This document shows positions 23,830 to 33,654 of a DNA stretch of 64,000 nt, piece after piece. Position 1 is the stretch's first letter; each line of letters opens with the position of its first letter. Source of the stretch: Rhopalosiphum padi (taxonomy: Eukaryota > Arthropoda > Insecta > Hemiptera > Aphididae); NCBI RefSeq assembly GCF_020882245.1, contig NC_083599.1, forward strand, positions 17,990,865 to 18,054,864. Reading direction: 5' to 3'. The translations under genes and the position numbers were made by a program. Under the pieces are notes generated by a model. It worked only from the letters and a program-made list of their open reading frames with translations, did not search any database and was not told the origin of the DNA.

Positions 23830-25230
23830 TTATTTAAACAATAAACTTTTCATTAAAAGATCTGAGGACCTAGCAAATATATTAATTGCTTCATCACGAT
23901 TGATTTCAATATCTTTTTCAGAGCTTAATATCAGTAGACTTTCCAGCCGATTCTGCCCAATATTTGACCGAAGTCTAGATTTAACTAGTTTTACCTGAAA
24001 TCATTATTATGACAATTTGTGTTTTAAAAAAAATACAATAATTGATTAGTAAAAATATGAAATAATATAGTTAAGAGTTGTTACACACCCAAGTGTTGTC
24101 TCCGTCTTACAAACATACACATTGTAGAAATACTTTATGTTGTTAATATTAGTATTAAAAGTGAATTTACCTAGTAGTATCAAATATAAAGGTAATAATA
24201 TTATTTAGTGCATCTCATAGGCTATAAATATTTTTTAAATTTTAAAGTGGGTTACAACTTACAACAAAGTAAAATATCACTACTTTAAAATACTTATAAG
24301 TTATAACTCGCTTTAAAATGAAAACATCAATAAAACTTATGAGGTGCACTAGATAATACTATTATTTATTACCTTTATATTTTATAATGGCTACTAATAA
24401 TAAACACTTTAATATTATTTTAATACTTTCAACACAAAATATGTTCTACTGAATAAGCAAAGCCAACATAATATATGAGTGTAGTATTCTCATAATAATT
24501 ATTTTAATCTATATTTTACGAAATTTTCAAAATTGATAAATAACTTACTTATTGAAAAAAAAAAAGTAGATTCCTTAAAAGCCATTAAATATGCAAATGT
24601 AAAATATAATTACATTCACAGCTTTGCTATACCTAACATGAAATTTACTTGCTTCATACCTTGTAATTTTTTGTGTTAGACAAATATGAAAATTCTACTA
24701 GTCTATAATGGTTATATTTATTTTATTTATTTATTGTTCTATTATTATGAAATTATAATCAAAATTTACTTTAGAAAAGCTCCGTTCAGCAGATGCAGAT
24801 GATGCAGGGATGATACACAACGCCTTATATGCCAAGTACAGATTTGGAAAAGCTGCAATTAAGTTGTGGCTTGATAAAAAACTCAAAATGTCTAAACTAG
24901 ACATATTTATTGTACTTGTTTCTTCAATTTCAGAATCATCGCTAATTTCTGAATTAGTATCAGGTTGTTGATCAACAGTTCCTTCATTTTTTTTGTTTAC
25001 ATGTTTATTTGGTTGGCTTGGATTAATGTCATTAGAGAGATCATTTAGGCTGTTACTGAATGTTAAGTATTCATTTTGTAAATTATTTACATCAATGTTT
25101 ATCCAACTTGATAACTGTTCAAAGGTATTATCAGGCAATTGTATTTTGGTTTTGATGGATAACATACGTTCTGGAGTAAGTAAGCTTAAATCTTTGAGAA
25201 TTTCTGGTGAATTATTAAACCTCATGTCAA
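23830..25230 (-). pseudogene. hAT transposase C-terminal half, two exons
   Basis: The upstream exon (25230 down to 24770) codes acidic and hydrophobic family blocks, ending FPNLYLAYKALCIIPASSAS and AERSFSK, the hallmark of the hAT dimerisation domain. A GTAAAT donor (24769 down) and a TTTCAG acceptor (ending at 23995) frame a 775-bp intron. The second exon (23994-23830) continues in phase with VKLVKSRLRSNIGQNRLESL and ends ARSSDLLMKSLLFK before a stop. The splice junction is thus intact even though the 5' half of the gene is gone: at 25231 the frame runs into an unrelated hAT-like terminus. The protein would resemble ZMYM1-like or Ac/Tam3-type transposases but lacks the DDE residues here, so it cannot transpose. 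Confidence 0.75.
24075..24493. mobile_element. fold-back MITE, member 3, in the hAT intron
   Basis: Preceded by TTAA (24071-24074), then GAGTTGTTACACACCC and GTGTTGTCTCCGTCTTAC, the same outer end as member 4 at 33655. Inner arms pair ATAAAGGTAATAATATTATT with AATACTATTATTTATTACCT, and TGCATCTCATAG with TTATGAGGTGCA. It lies wholly inside the intron of the surrounding hAT gene. Confidence 0.75.
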
Positions 25231-25589
25231 TCAGTGGCGGATTTTTAAATTTTTTCTGGGGGGGGGGGGTCCTAAAAAATAATATGTATTTCAAATGTTT
25301 TATTTTTATTTTTATAAAAACAAATGTGTTATATTATATTATGTTTATGCAGTATAAATACTATATTCAAAAAAAAAATTATAAAAAAAAATATTAAAAG
25401 ATGTAAAAAATTATATTCTTTTTTTTTTTTTTTCTTTATAATGATTATACAATCTATACTTTATAGCATAATAAGTATAAGTGACAAGTGACAAAAACTA
25501 AACATGATAAAGCGTGATTAAGAAGTCGCCCACTAGTGACTCTTTGCGTGATGGAAGATTTGGGAGGAAAGGAATAGAATTTTTATTTT
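25231..25589. mobile_element. hAT-like terminus and poly-T rich DNA
   Basis: CAGTGGCGGATTTTTAAA starts at about 25236 and is followed by a run of about 12 G. This is a hAT end facing right, possibly the terminus of the hAT whose coding relic lies at 26558-27238 beyond the LINE. A 17-base T run occurs near 25418. Confidence 0.45.
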
Positions 25590-26530
25590 TTAATTATAAT
25601 TATTATTATTATTTTTTTTTTTTAAAGAGAGAGAGAGAAAGAGAGGGAGTGATTAATGATTATAGTAAACGATCTCTGCACCATCTCCTTTTCAGTCGAC
25701 GGCGAGGATTGTCGGGAAGTGTTAAGGTATTTAGGTTCCTAATTAAAGGGTTGATATGGTTTGCCAGACGTGAGAAGAATCGCTTGTAATATATAACCGA
25801 CTCCTCTTCAATCGTTTTGACATGTAGATCGTTGTGTGGAGTGTTAAATTAGAAATGTATGGTGGAGCGTTAGTGAGCTGACGTAGAGTGATATTCTGAT
25901 AAGATTGAATTTTATTAAGATTCGATTTCTTTGCCGCACCCCAAAGTTGTAGACCATAAGTCCAGATTGGTTTTAGAAATGATTTGTAAATTATTAGTTT
26001 ATTTTTTAGGCTTGAACATTTATTTTTTGATAACAAGGTTTTGAGCATACGAGAACGAGAGTTTAGAATTAGTCTTTTGGATCTGATGTGTGGATTCCAA
26101 GTCAATCTTTTATCTAAGATAAGGCCTAAATATTTTACTGTATCGGAAGTGGGTATAGGTATGTTATCCAATGAAACTGGAGGACAGAGGCCATGTTTCA
26201 GGGTGAAGGTGGTATGTATTGACTTGGCGTGATTCAGTTTTATTCTCCACTTGGTGTACCAAGATGAAATAAGATTAAGATGAGTTTGTAAATTACCAGA
26301 GGCTATTAGGGGATTTTCGTGAATTGAGATTAAAACTTTGTCATCAGCGTAATCAGCAACAATGGTGTTTTCAGTGACGGGTTGATCAGAGGCATAGATG
26401 TTAAACAATAATGGAGATAGGATACCACCTTGGGGTACGCCTGCATTTATCATAGCCATTTGTGAAGTACATGTTCCAATGCGAATTTGGAAGTATCGAT
26501 CGGTGAGGTAGGATTTAGTTAGGAGAAACA
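25590..26530 (-). pseudogene. jockey-like LINE, reverse transcriptase C-terminal part
   Basis: The minus-strand frame (ATG 26459 to 25743, 238 codons, with homologous sequence up to about 26520 reading KSYLTDRYFQIRIGTCTSQ) holds the RT motifs INAGVPQGGILSPLLFNIYA and the catalytic VADYADDKVLIS box. Then come WRIKLNHAKSIHTTF, VKYLGLILDKRLTWNPHI and LKPIWTYGLQLWG, in normal order for jockey-clade elements. The frame is uninterrupted here, so the insertion is much younger than the LINE at 7.2 kb. The 5' half (ORF1, endonuclease, first RT motifs) is missing, the usual result of 5' truncation. Left of the frame lie a GAGA microsatellite (25627-25646) and T runs that may be the reversed 3' tail. 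It seems to have landed in a hAT 3' region. Confidence 0.85.
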
Positions 26531-26557
26531 GAAAATTATATTCTAAAATTCAAAAAT

Positions 26558-27238
26558 TTACAAAATAAATTCTAATCTTCTTTTAGTTTTGCCTAGTTCT
26601 GCCAAGACTGCGTCAACTGTTAAGCATTGCTCATCCCTATGAATCGACATCATTGCCAAGCCGTTTAGTCTAGCCTGAAATCAAAAAAAATTTTTATTGA
26701 CGTATAATATTAATATTAATATTTTGCATAATATTTGATTATTTATTCTTACCTCGGTCATAGATTTTCGTAGATATATTTTGATTCTTTTCAAATTTGA
26801 AAAGGAGCGCTCATTTGATGCAGTGGAAACTGGTATAGTAGCAACGATCTGAAGGAGTTTGAAGACACTTGGGTACATTTCTTTATTGCAAACTGTCATT
26901 GCTTGGAGTGCGTTTTCTGGCTTTTTTCCCATGTTTTTTAATCTTCTTTGCCATAATTTATATTCAGTTGATAATAACGAATGATTTGTGAACTCCAGAT
27001 CATCTTTGTAATCATCGGCTAATTGAATAAATTTATCTTCATTTTCTTCTGTATCAAACAGTGACTGAAAATTGTTAAGCTTAATCTTATGATTGACAAA
27101 CCTTTGTTCAAGTTCAGTTATGTAAGAATCCATGTACGGATTAAATATGGATATACGGTAATACTCTTCGGTAGATTTTGCTTGAATATTCATTCTATGT
27201 ACTTGTCTTCCTATAACTCTCGGCATTGTTATTTCCAC
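26558..27238 (-). pseudogene. hAT transposase C-terminal relic, P52rIPK-like
   Basis: The upstream exon (27238-26753) reads VEITMPRVIGRQVHRMNIQA, STEEYYRISIFNPYMDSYIT and the dimerisation signature PVSTASNERSFSNLKRIKIY, then LRKSMTE. A GTAAGA donor at 26752 and a TTTCAG acceptor ending at 26675 frame a 78-bp intron. The second exon (26674-26558) continues ARLNGLAMMSIHRDEQCLTV and ends KTKRRLEFIL and a stop. This is the C-terminal third of a ZMYM1/P52rIPK-like hAT transposase with a correct splice junction. Upstream, at 27239, it is fused directly to the Harbinger transposase exon. A short GTGGAAAT-like word at the join could be microhomology. It lacks the zinc finger and catalytic Asp residues. 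Confidence 0.82.
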
Positions 27239-27239
27239 T

Positions 27240-27892
27240 TCTGCATTGACTTCTGCAAAATTCTAAATTTTGCTGATGCTATACCGAAAGCACATTCTAT
27301 TGTCATTCGTGCTCTGGAAAGTCTATAATTGAAATAACTTTTATTTTCATCATTCAATAACCTCCTTGGGTATGGTCGCATTATGTATGTTCGCAGAGGA
27401 AATGCTTCATCAGCAATGAAAGTATATGGACCAGTTACGTTAGAATTTGGTAATTTTTTAGGATAAGGTAGTTTTAAAGTTTTATTTTCAAGACGTTTTA
27501 AAATATTCGAGTTTGATAGTATACCTCCGTCACTATCTTTCCCATAAGCTCCAACATCAATCATAATAAATTTATAATTTGCATCTGCCACAGCCATTAA
27601 AACAATAGAAAAAAACTGTTTATAATTGAAAAACATACTACCAGAGTTTTTTGGACATTTTATCCGAATGTGTTTGCCGTCAAGACTACCAAAACAATTG
27701 GGAAAATTCCAATTTTCATAAAACTCTTGTGCAATATTTTCAAAATCAGCAACCGTTGGTGTGGGCATATGTTTTTCTTTCAAAATCTTCCAAATTGCTT
27801 TACAAACTTCAATAACAATTGAAGAAACTGCTGTTTTTGAAATTCTAAATGTTAAAGCAATTTGCCTAAAAGCTAAACCAGTAGCAAGATAT
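27240..27892 (-). pseudogene. Harbinger H1 DDE transposase, exon 2 (truncated)
   Basis: The DDE nuclease domain cuts and joins the element ends. The exon starts after an ACACAG acceptor at 27893 and reads RYLATGLAFRQIALTFRISK, then the catalytic blocks: FGSLDGKHIRI (first Asp), YTFIADEAFPL (second Asp) and RMTIECAFGIA (Glu). The reading frame is open throughout. It ends prematurely at AKFRILQKSMQKWK because a hAT relic is joined at 27239. The C-terminal region after the Glu helix, present in H2, is missing. The first codon is completed from exon 1 (AG plus A gives Arg), so the splice phase is right. Not functional because of truncation and the hAT in exon 1. Confidence 0.88.
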
Positions 27893-28542
27893 CTGTGTTG
27901 AAAAAAATAAAATAATTTTAAATGTACACAACATAAATATTTTTTTAATGTTGTATAGTGTTGTACAGTATTTATATTTTATTATTATAATTATAATATA
28001 CATTTTACATATCCCAGACGTTTTTTTTTTTGTAATCAATAATTTTTTTTTACATATTATTATAATTTATATTTATTTATAATTATTAATTTAATTTATA
28101 ACGTTATAATTTATTAACTATTGCATTACACGTAAGTATAATATATGAAACATTTTTATTTTTATTTTTAATACTAAAAATTCAAAAATACAAAAAAACC
28201 AATTTTTTAATCTAGTTTTTAGAAAATTTAAAAGTGAAGTGGTTCATTTTTATGATTTTTTTTAAAAAATTTTCTAAGGCTCATTAGTTTGAAAAATAAT
28301 AAGCTTCTTAAAAAAATACTTTAATTATAAAAAGTAGGTACCTAATTAAAAATACTTTCCTTAAATATTTTTTTAAAAAAGTACAGTATTATATTATTAA
28401 ATCTTAAAAACTGTTGAAATTAATAATTATAATATAAAAATAAATTATTAAATTTTAACCTATTAAACATATTTAAATTTAATTATTATAATTATTAAAT
28501 TTAATTGAATAATTTTTTTCCAATAATTGGTTTTCATATTTT

Positions 28543-29152
28543 CAGTGTTAGGAATAGATAACTAATAATTTATCTAGATAAAGATAAAAATTAATACTTT
28601 TTTATCTAGTTAAATACCAGATAATTCCACTTTTAATTTTGCAAATATTCAGTGATATTAGTACCTATAGGAGGGACGTACACAGAAATACTTGGGTTTT
28701 TGGCGTTTTTGCATGATTATTTACTTATTTAATTTTAATGTTAATTTTTTTATAACAATGTTTATATTTAAAAAAGTATATTAAGTATACCTAATTTTCA
28801 TAAATTATTTTTGTATATTAATTAAAAAAAGTTCTACTTTTCAATAAATGATTTTTAAAAACACCTCCCAAAACTTTTTTCTGTGTACGTCACTGACCTA
28901 TATGTATTAAGTAAAAAATGTTATCATTTAAAAAAATTAAAAAAATATAAATTAAATAATATTTTTAATTTTTAATTTTTTTTTTGTTTAGTCTATTAAA
29001 ATAAATTATCTAGATAGGTACTCGTAGATAGCTAGAATTTTATCTAGATAAATATAACTATAAATGACTAAATGAATTAAAAATTATCTAGATAAGATAA
29101 AAGATAAATAATTTATATCTAGATAAATTTATCTAGACATTTCCCAACATTG
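28543..29152. mobile_element. hAT MITE with ATCTAGAT subterminal repeats
   Basis: Left end CAGTGTTAGGAA and right end TTCCCAACATTG are inverted with two mismatches. Flanks CATATTTT (28535-28542) and GATATTTT (29153-29160) are an 8-bp duplication with one change. TTATCTAGATAA words recur near both ends. Split by the MITE at 28671-28895. Confidence 0.75.
28671..28895. mobile_element. 225-bp hAT MITE nested in a MITE
   Basis: Ends GAGGGACGTACACAG and CTGTGTACGTCACTG are inverted. Flanks ACCTATAG (28663-28670) and ACCTATAT (28896-28903) are an 8-bp duplication with one change. A related degraded copy lies at about 4390-4675. Confidence 0.8.
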
Positions 29153-29188
29153 GATATTTTATACAATATTTCAATTTAATTTCTATAG

Positions 29189-29877
29189 AAGACGACGCTA
29201 AAAAAAAGTGGAGAAGTCTTCGCGATCAATTTTTAAAAGAAATAAAAAAAGTTTCTACAAGTCTTTCTGGTAGTAGTCAAGAATATGCTGCGCTATATAA
29301 AGGCAAATGGAGCTATTTCAACGCAATGCTGTTTTTAAAGGATACTGCCGTTCCAAGAGTAAGCGATGGAAATGTTTCGGATGTAAACGTAGACGTAGAT
29401 GAAGAGAGCGAGGAACCAGATGAAATCGATGACCTTGATCTGACATCTACATCAACTTATAACATTTCTTCACCTCCATCAACTTCATTTACGACACAAA
29501 CAAAAAATAAAAGAACAAAAAAACAAGACACCAGCCGTAATTTCGAGCAACAGTTGATCGATCTCGAAACAAGAAAACTAGCTGCATTAACCGAACCAAC
29601 TGCAGCTCCAGATGATGAAGATATGCATTTTTTTAAATCAATTCTTCCATATTTTAAAAATATGAGCCCCATTCAGAAATTACGTATTAGTAATGAAATA
29701 CAAAATATTTTGATACGTGAAAGTTTACCTCCACAGCAATACTTAGGCTCAGCAAATACTCATAACCAACATTATATTCTTCCATCAGTTTCTACGGTAC
29801 ATCCGACATACAGTTCCATGCCATCATCTTCACAAAATTTCCAGTATTCAGACGACACACATTCCAATATTTAAAAT
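29189..29877 (+). pseudogene. Harbinger H1 MADF/BESS-type partner protein, 3' exon
   Basis: Harbinger elements carry a Myb/SANT-like (MADF) DNA-binding protein that helps the transposase reach the element ends. After a TTCTATAG acceptor the frame reads EDDAKKKWRSLRDQFLKEIK, the third helix of a MADF domain, then YAALYKGKWSYFNAMLFLKD. An acidic linker (EESEEPDEIDDLDL), a KNKRTKKQ basic patch, and DEDMHFFKSILPYFKNMSPI with QKLRISNEIQNILIRE follow, a BESS-like C-terminal motif. The tail is rich in Ser, Gln, His and Tyr, ending SDDTHSNI. The first MADF exon, expected left of the transposase exon 2 as in H2, is missing with the lost left end. The gene lies in the transposase intron on the opposite strand. 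Confidence 0.8.
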
Positions 29878-30394
29878 TAAAATGTTTCCACTCATTATTC
29901 ATTCGTTATTTTTTATAATTTGTTATTTTAAAAGTTAAAAGGAGTTTTTTTATTTTATCACTTTAACGTTAATATTATAATATACTAAAAGGTATACAAT
30001 ACAGAAATCTTATTATTTTATTAAATTATCTAACATTATACATTTTATTCTGATATATTATGTTATTGTTAATATATAAAAACTATTAATTTTAATTTGT
30101 TATTGATTAAAATAATATGCTTACCTTAAAGTAATAAGTAGACTCTCTTCTACAGAAATTGGTACTTTAAAGTTAGTTGTTATATGATAACATTCATGTT
30201 CAATTGCCTCTTTTATATAGTCAAAAGTACTTCTAGTCATTCGTGTATAAGAACGGAATAAATTATCATCAGCACGTAACTGTGTATACAAATGATGAAA
30301 CTCGCCAAATTCAAACCTATCTTTATATATTAAGTGTCAGTGGCGGCTCGTGGGTTTTTAATGAAGTAGTGCACATCCAAAAAAAATATAACCA

Positions 30395-30396
<2 letters not shown>

Positions 30397-30436
<40 letters not shown>
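30397..30436. repeat. TA microsatellite
   Basis: About 20 TA units inside the left part of the hAT element. Confidence 0.9.
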
Positions 30437-30440
<4 letters not shown>

Positions 30441-30613
30441 ATTGTATTAAATAATATTGTTTACAAATTTTAGTTATTTACAAATTACTTTTTCTTTTGC
30501 TTATACCTATTTTTACAAGTGTCAAGTACCTATAATAATAGTAAATACATAATAATAATAATAGTAATAATACATTTTCAAGTAAAAAACTATGACAAAG
30601 TAGATACAAATTA

Positions 30614-32764
30614 TTATATTTCAGGTACATATTTATATGTTAAATCGATTCTCCTCTCTTTTTTTTCTGCAAATCTGTTTATTACTTCTTCGTTGAAGTT
30701 TGGAATGTTGTTGATCATCCGTTTTTCGATCGATAACATAGCTAGTGCTGTAAGTCGATCTTCTGTCATTGAATTTCTCAAAAATGTTTTAATACGTTTC
30801 AATGTAGAAAACGACCTTTCGGCTTCAGCTGTAGTCATTGGAATAGTTGAAATTATTTTTAAAAGTTTGTAGCTTTCAGAAAATATATGTATTAAATTAT
30901 TTTCAATTATAAATTTCAATAAATGAACTGATGAATTGATATCACGGAAATCGGTTCTTTTGTAGAACAGTTGTAGTTCAGTTTTAAGTTTAGTAACATC
31001 CAAAAAAGGATATGCTTCAATTGTTTTATTAAAATGGTCACCTGGGAAGTTATTTTCGTACATAAGAAATTTGGTAGATAAAAATAGGTGCGAAGCATTT
31101 AAGTGGTTTTTATAATCAAACCGTTCTTTAACGTTGACAATAAAAATGTCACATACTTCTTTTGCAGCGATTTTTCTTGTTTCAATAGTATCATCATGTT
31201 TTCGTTTTTTCGTTGGATGATTTTGAGAAGTTTCAAAGATGTTATCAATATTCTGTCTTTCTTTTAATATATTTTCTTCGAACCGAAAAATTGCCTTTGA
31301 AAGTTCTACAGGATCCATAGTTGGTTTTTGTAGTTGATTATATAAAATATCAACATGAGGCATTAAAGAATGAAACACTCTTAACCAAAATATAAATCTA
31401 TCGTCAATTAACATCCGATGCAAAGCTCCAGCTTGATTAATTGGTATGGTTTGATTGAATGTTGATTCAATTTCTTTCATACATTCAATTAACGACTCAA
31501 GATTCTCATACACAGTATTTACTATTCGACTTTTAAAATTCCATCTAGTATTAGATGATCGAGGAACTCTGTGTTTAACAATTTTATCTAAAACCGTAAC
31601 CCGCTGCGGACTGTTGGAAAAAAAATTGGTTATATCAGTTAGGTTTGAAAAAAAAATTCTTATCTCACGATTTTGTGAAGTTGCTTGAATTAAAATTAAA
31701 TTAAGCTGATGAGCATAACAATGTATGAAATGTGCATTTTTATAGCTATTGTTTATTATTTTTTGTACACCATTGAGACGTCCACTCATCACGTTTGCGC
31801 CGTCGTAACTCTGACAAATCAACATATCTAGTGACTTTAGGACTTTTTCCAAATTAAATATTATACATTCAGACAACGATTTCGCATCGTGTCCAGTAGG
31901 ATTGAAAAATCCCCAAAATCTTTCTCCTGGTGTTCCATCCGATAGTAAATATCTAAATATTATTGACAATTGAAACTGAGCAGATACGTCAGTTGTTTCG
32001 TCAGCCATTACAGAAATATATTCTGCTTGTTTTATTTCATTTTTAATTCTTTGTTGACATACAGCTAAACAACATTCTAGTAAATCATTTTGGATTGATT
32101 TGGATAAACCTTTAAATACCGAAGAGTTCTCAATATGACATTTTAGTACCGAATCTAACTCTGAACTAAAGTTTATAAGACCTCGAAATACGCCGGGATT
32201 CTCTGAATTTGATTTTTCATCGTGACCTCGGAGTGCAAGCTCAAATGCTCCACAAAATTTAATACAATTTATGATTTTATTCAATATATAACGATTATGA
32301 CTTATTTTTTCATTGTATTGTTTGATATTCAACCGATATGCACTAGAAAGTTGTTGTCTTATGTCTTGTTTCCCTAATAGTTTTAAATTTAATTGAGAAT
32401 TTATGTGTGTCATTGATTTTTCGTGTGTTTTGATTTTAGAAGTTAAATGAATTAAATCGTTTATTCCATTCTTTACCCAAGCGGCATCATTAGATTTTTG
32501 ACCAAAAAGTAGACAGGGAAAACAATACAAACGATTTGTTTCTGAACAACCACAAATCCAGTCATTAGTTTTATATATATCATTTTTAAATTGTCTTACA
32601 TAATCTCTCGTTTTACATTTAGTAATTTGTTTAATATTTAAATCTGGAGTAGGCCTACCTTTATTTTTTATTTCCATCTTTTTCTCCAACGAGATTGATG
32701 AAAAATTACATTGCAGTATTAATTGCTGTACTGAGTTCATTTTAAAAATTGAAAACAAATACAC
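30614..32764 (-). CDS. hAT transposase, ZMYM1-like, full length (716 aa)
   Basis: Enzyme that excises and inserts the surrounding hAT. Domains in order: a TTF/ZMYM-type zinc finger (C81-x2-C84 in YCFPCLLF; H114 and H120); the RNase-H-like core with D255 in SVMADETTD, D321 in QSYDGANVMSGRL, and the C349-x2-H352 pair in HCYAHQLNLIL; R407-W408 in SSNTRWNF; an insertion domain with a basic THKKRKH-like patch near 517-523; and the dimerisation domain with E649 in TTAEAERSFSTLKRIKTFLR. The end KKERRIDLTYKYVPEI is family-typical. It has no internal stop. ATG at 32764 is the longest start, but the second Met (residue 9, MNSVQQLIL) looks more like family starts. Length is normal. The gene lies wholly between intact ends, so it is the best candidate for a working protein in the window. 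Confidence 0.93.
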   Translation of the reverse strand: MYLFSIFKMNSVQQLILQCNFSSISLEKKMEIKNKGRPTPDLNIKQITKCKTRDYVRQFKNDIYKTNDWICGCSETNRLYCFPCLLFGQKSNDAAWVKNGINDLIHLTSKIKTHEKSMTHINSQLNLKLLGKQDIRQQLSSAYRLNIKQYNEKISHNRYILNKIINCIKFCGAFELALRGHDEKSNSENPGVFRGLINFSSELDSVLKCHIENSSVFKGLSKSIQNDLLECCLAVCQQRIKNEIKQAEYISVMADETTDVSAQFQLSIIFRYLLSDGTPGERFWGFFNPTGHDAKSLSECIIFNLEKVLKSLDMLICQSYDGANVMSGRLNGVQKIINNSYKNAHFIHCYAHQLNLILIQATSQNREIRIFFSNLTDITNFFSNSPQRVTVLDKIVKHRVPRSSNTRWNFKSRIVNTVYENLESLIECMKEIESTFNQTIPINQAGALHRMLIDDRFIFWLRVFHSLMPHVDILYNQLQKPTMDPVELSKAIFRFEENILKERQNIDNIFETSQNHPTKKRKHDDTIETRKIAAKEVCDIFIVNVKERFDYKNHLNASHLFLSTKFLMYENNFPGDHFNKTIEAYPFLDVTKLKTELQLFYKRTDFRDINSSVHLLKFIIENNLIHIFSESYKLLKIISTIPMTTAEAERSFSTLKRIKTFLRNSMTEDRLTALAMLSIEKRMINNIPNFNEEVINRFAEKKERRIDLTYKYVPEI

Positions 32765-33012
32765 GAGTAATAATATATTAATATACGTTAATGTCGGTCG
32801 TCGATAATAAACAGAAACACGATGGTCACGATTAATAATGTTTTGAATTTCCGATAATGATCGACTAGCTAATATTATCAGCTGATAATCGAAATAATAT
32901 AATAAATTAATGAGAGTAAAAATAAACTATAATAACATAATAATGCCGATGACGACGCTCAGCGACGCGGCGACGTCGAAAATAATTCGCTGAAAATAAT
33001 TTAATTGGTTAT

Positions 33013-33372
33013 GTGCACACAAACAAATGTGCACACCAACTCCATTACAACGTGGGCTGCGTGTATCGACTTGCTTCAATTTTTACACTGTACAAATGTG
33101 CACAATGATTGTGTGCACAACTGCACTACTATAATAATACACGCCGATACCGTTCCGTCGCGGACAGCCATTTAGCAGTCGAAATAACCCAATCCAAATA
33201 TTAAACATAAATACATAATATTATAATATTATTATTTTCATAATACTCTGAATTTATATTTTTATATTTTGAAAATAATTCTTATTACATTACAGGTACT
33301 TAGTTGTATTATTATGATTTGTTTTCAATTTTTCTTGAGTTTAGGTAGGTAGTGCACGTGCACTTGTGCACA
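33013..33372. promoter_or_regulatory. subterminal GTGCAC repeats of the hAT
   Basis: The palindrome GTGCAC recurs at least seven times near the right end (around 33013, 33029, 33095, 33112 and three times in 33353-33372), and once near the left end at about 30370. Clustered short palindromes near hAT ends usually serve as transposase binding sites, which is the likely role here. Confidence 0.6.
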
Positions 33373-33654
33373 TACACACGAGCCGCCACTGTTAAGTGTA
33401 CTGGATTACGTTTGCGTTTTTTATTCAAAAAAAATAGTTTAACAGCCAAACTTTCTGATAGTAACATTTTACGTTGTTCGGTGGTTAACGGCATCTTTTC
33501 GACTGTACTGTAATTTTATAAGTTCACAACCTTTTGCACGTATGAATTAATCGACGTCAATTTTGCCAACAATACGTTGCGTTGCGTTGCGTGCGTTGCG
33601 TTGCGGCCGAACGTATAGCCGCAACGCACGGATTCAGTTAGGACGCGGCGTTAA

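Larger units (their letters stand above)
23526..25230 (-). mobile_element. hAT element remnant carrying a transposase 3' half
   Basis: The left terminus starts CAGTGGCGTGGTGAACTC and contains a run of about 15 G near 23650. The minus-strand transposase 3' half lies inside. The other terminus is not visible because another hAT-like end starts at 25231. A fold-back MITE sits in the intron. Confidence 0.6.
30338..33391 (-). mobile_element. complete 3054-bp hAT element
   Basis: Inverted ends CAGTGGCGGCTCGTG (30338) and CACGAGCCGCCACTG (to 33391), flanked by identical 8-bp TTAAGTGT duplications (30330-30337 and 33392-33399). It carries one full-length transposase gene. Intact ends, a perfect duplication and an uninterrupted gene point to a recent, possibly still mobile copy. 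Confidence 0.95.
30125..33494 (-). pseudogene. Harbinger H1 transposase exon 1, split by a hAT
   Basis: The 5' part (33494-33400) reads MPLTTEQRKMLLSESLAVKL, then LNKKRKRNPVHL. The 3' part (30337-30125) continues YKDRFEFGEFHHLYTQLRAD, SYTRMTRSTFDYIKEA and PISVEESLLITL, followed by a GTAAGC donor. Between them sits the 3054-bp hAT with duplicated TTAAGTGT. Without the insert and one duplication copy the frame is continuous, so the exon was open when the hAT arrived. The block is the N-terminal helix-rich domain of PIF/Harbinger transposases (compare FDELLEQLRP in H2). Confidence 0.88.
27240..33650 (-). mobile_element. PIF/Harbinger element H1, left-truncated
   Basis: Contains a two-exon DDE transposase gene (minus) and a MADF-type partner gene (plus). 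The right end, GGATTCAGTTAGGACGCGGCG, is followed by TTA (33651-33653), the 3-bp target typical of Harbinger. Subterminal TTGCG repeats lie at 33570-33605. The left end is lost at the fusion with a hAT relic at 27239. Nested insertions: a 3054-bp hAT in transposase exon 1, and two MITEs, one inside the other, in the intron. Organisation matches H2 at 36718-41529. Confidence 0.85.

Noticed and set aside
24993..25397. 134-codon plus-strand frame
   Set aside because: It is the antisense shadow of the hAT transposase exon and then runs into the next element end.
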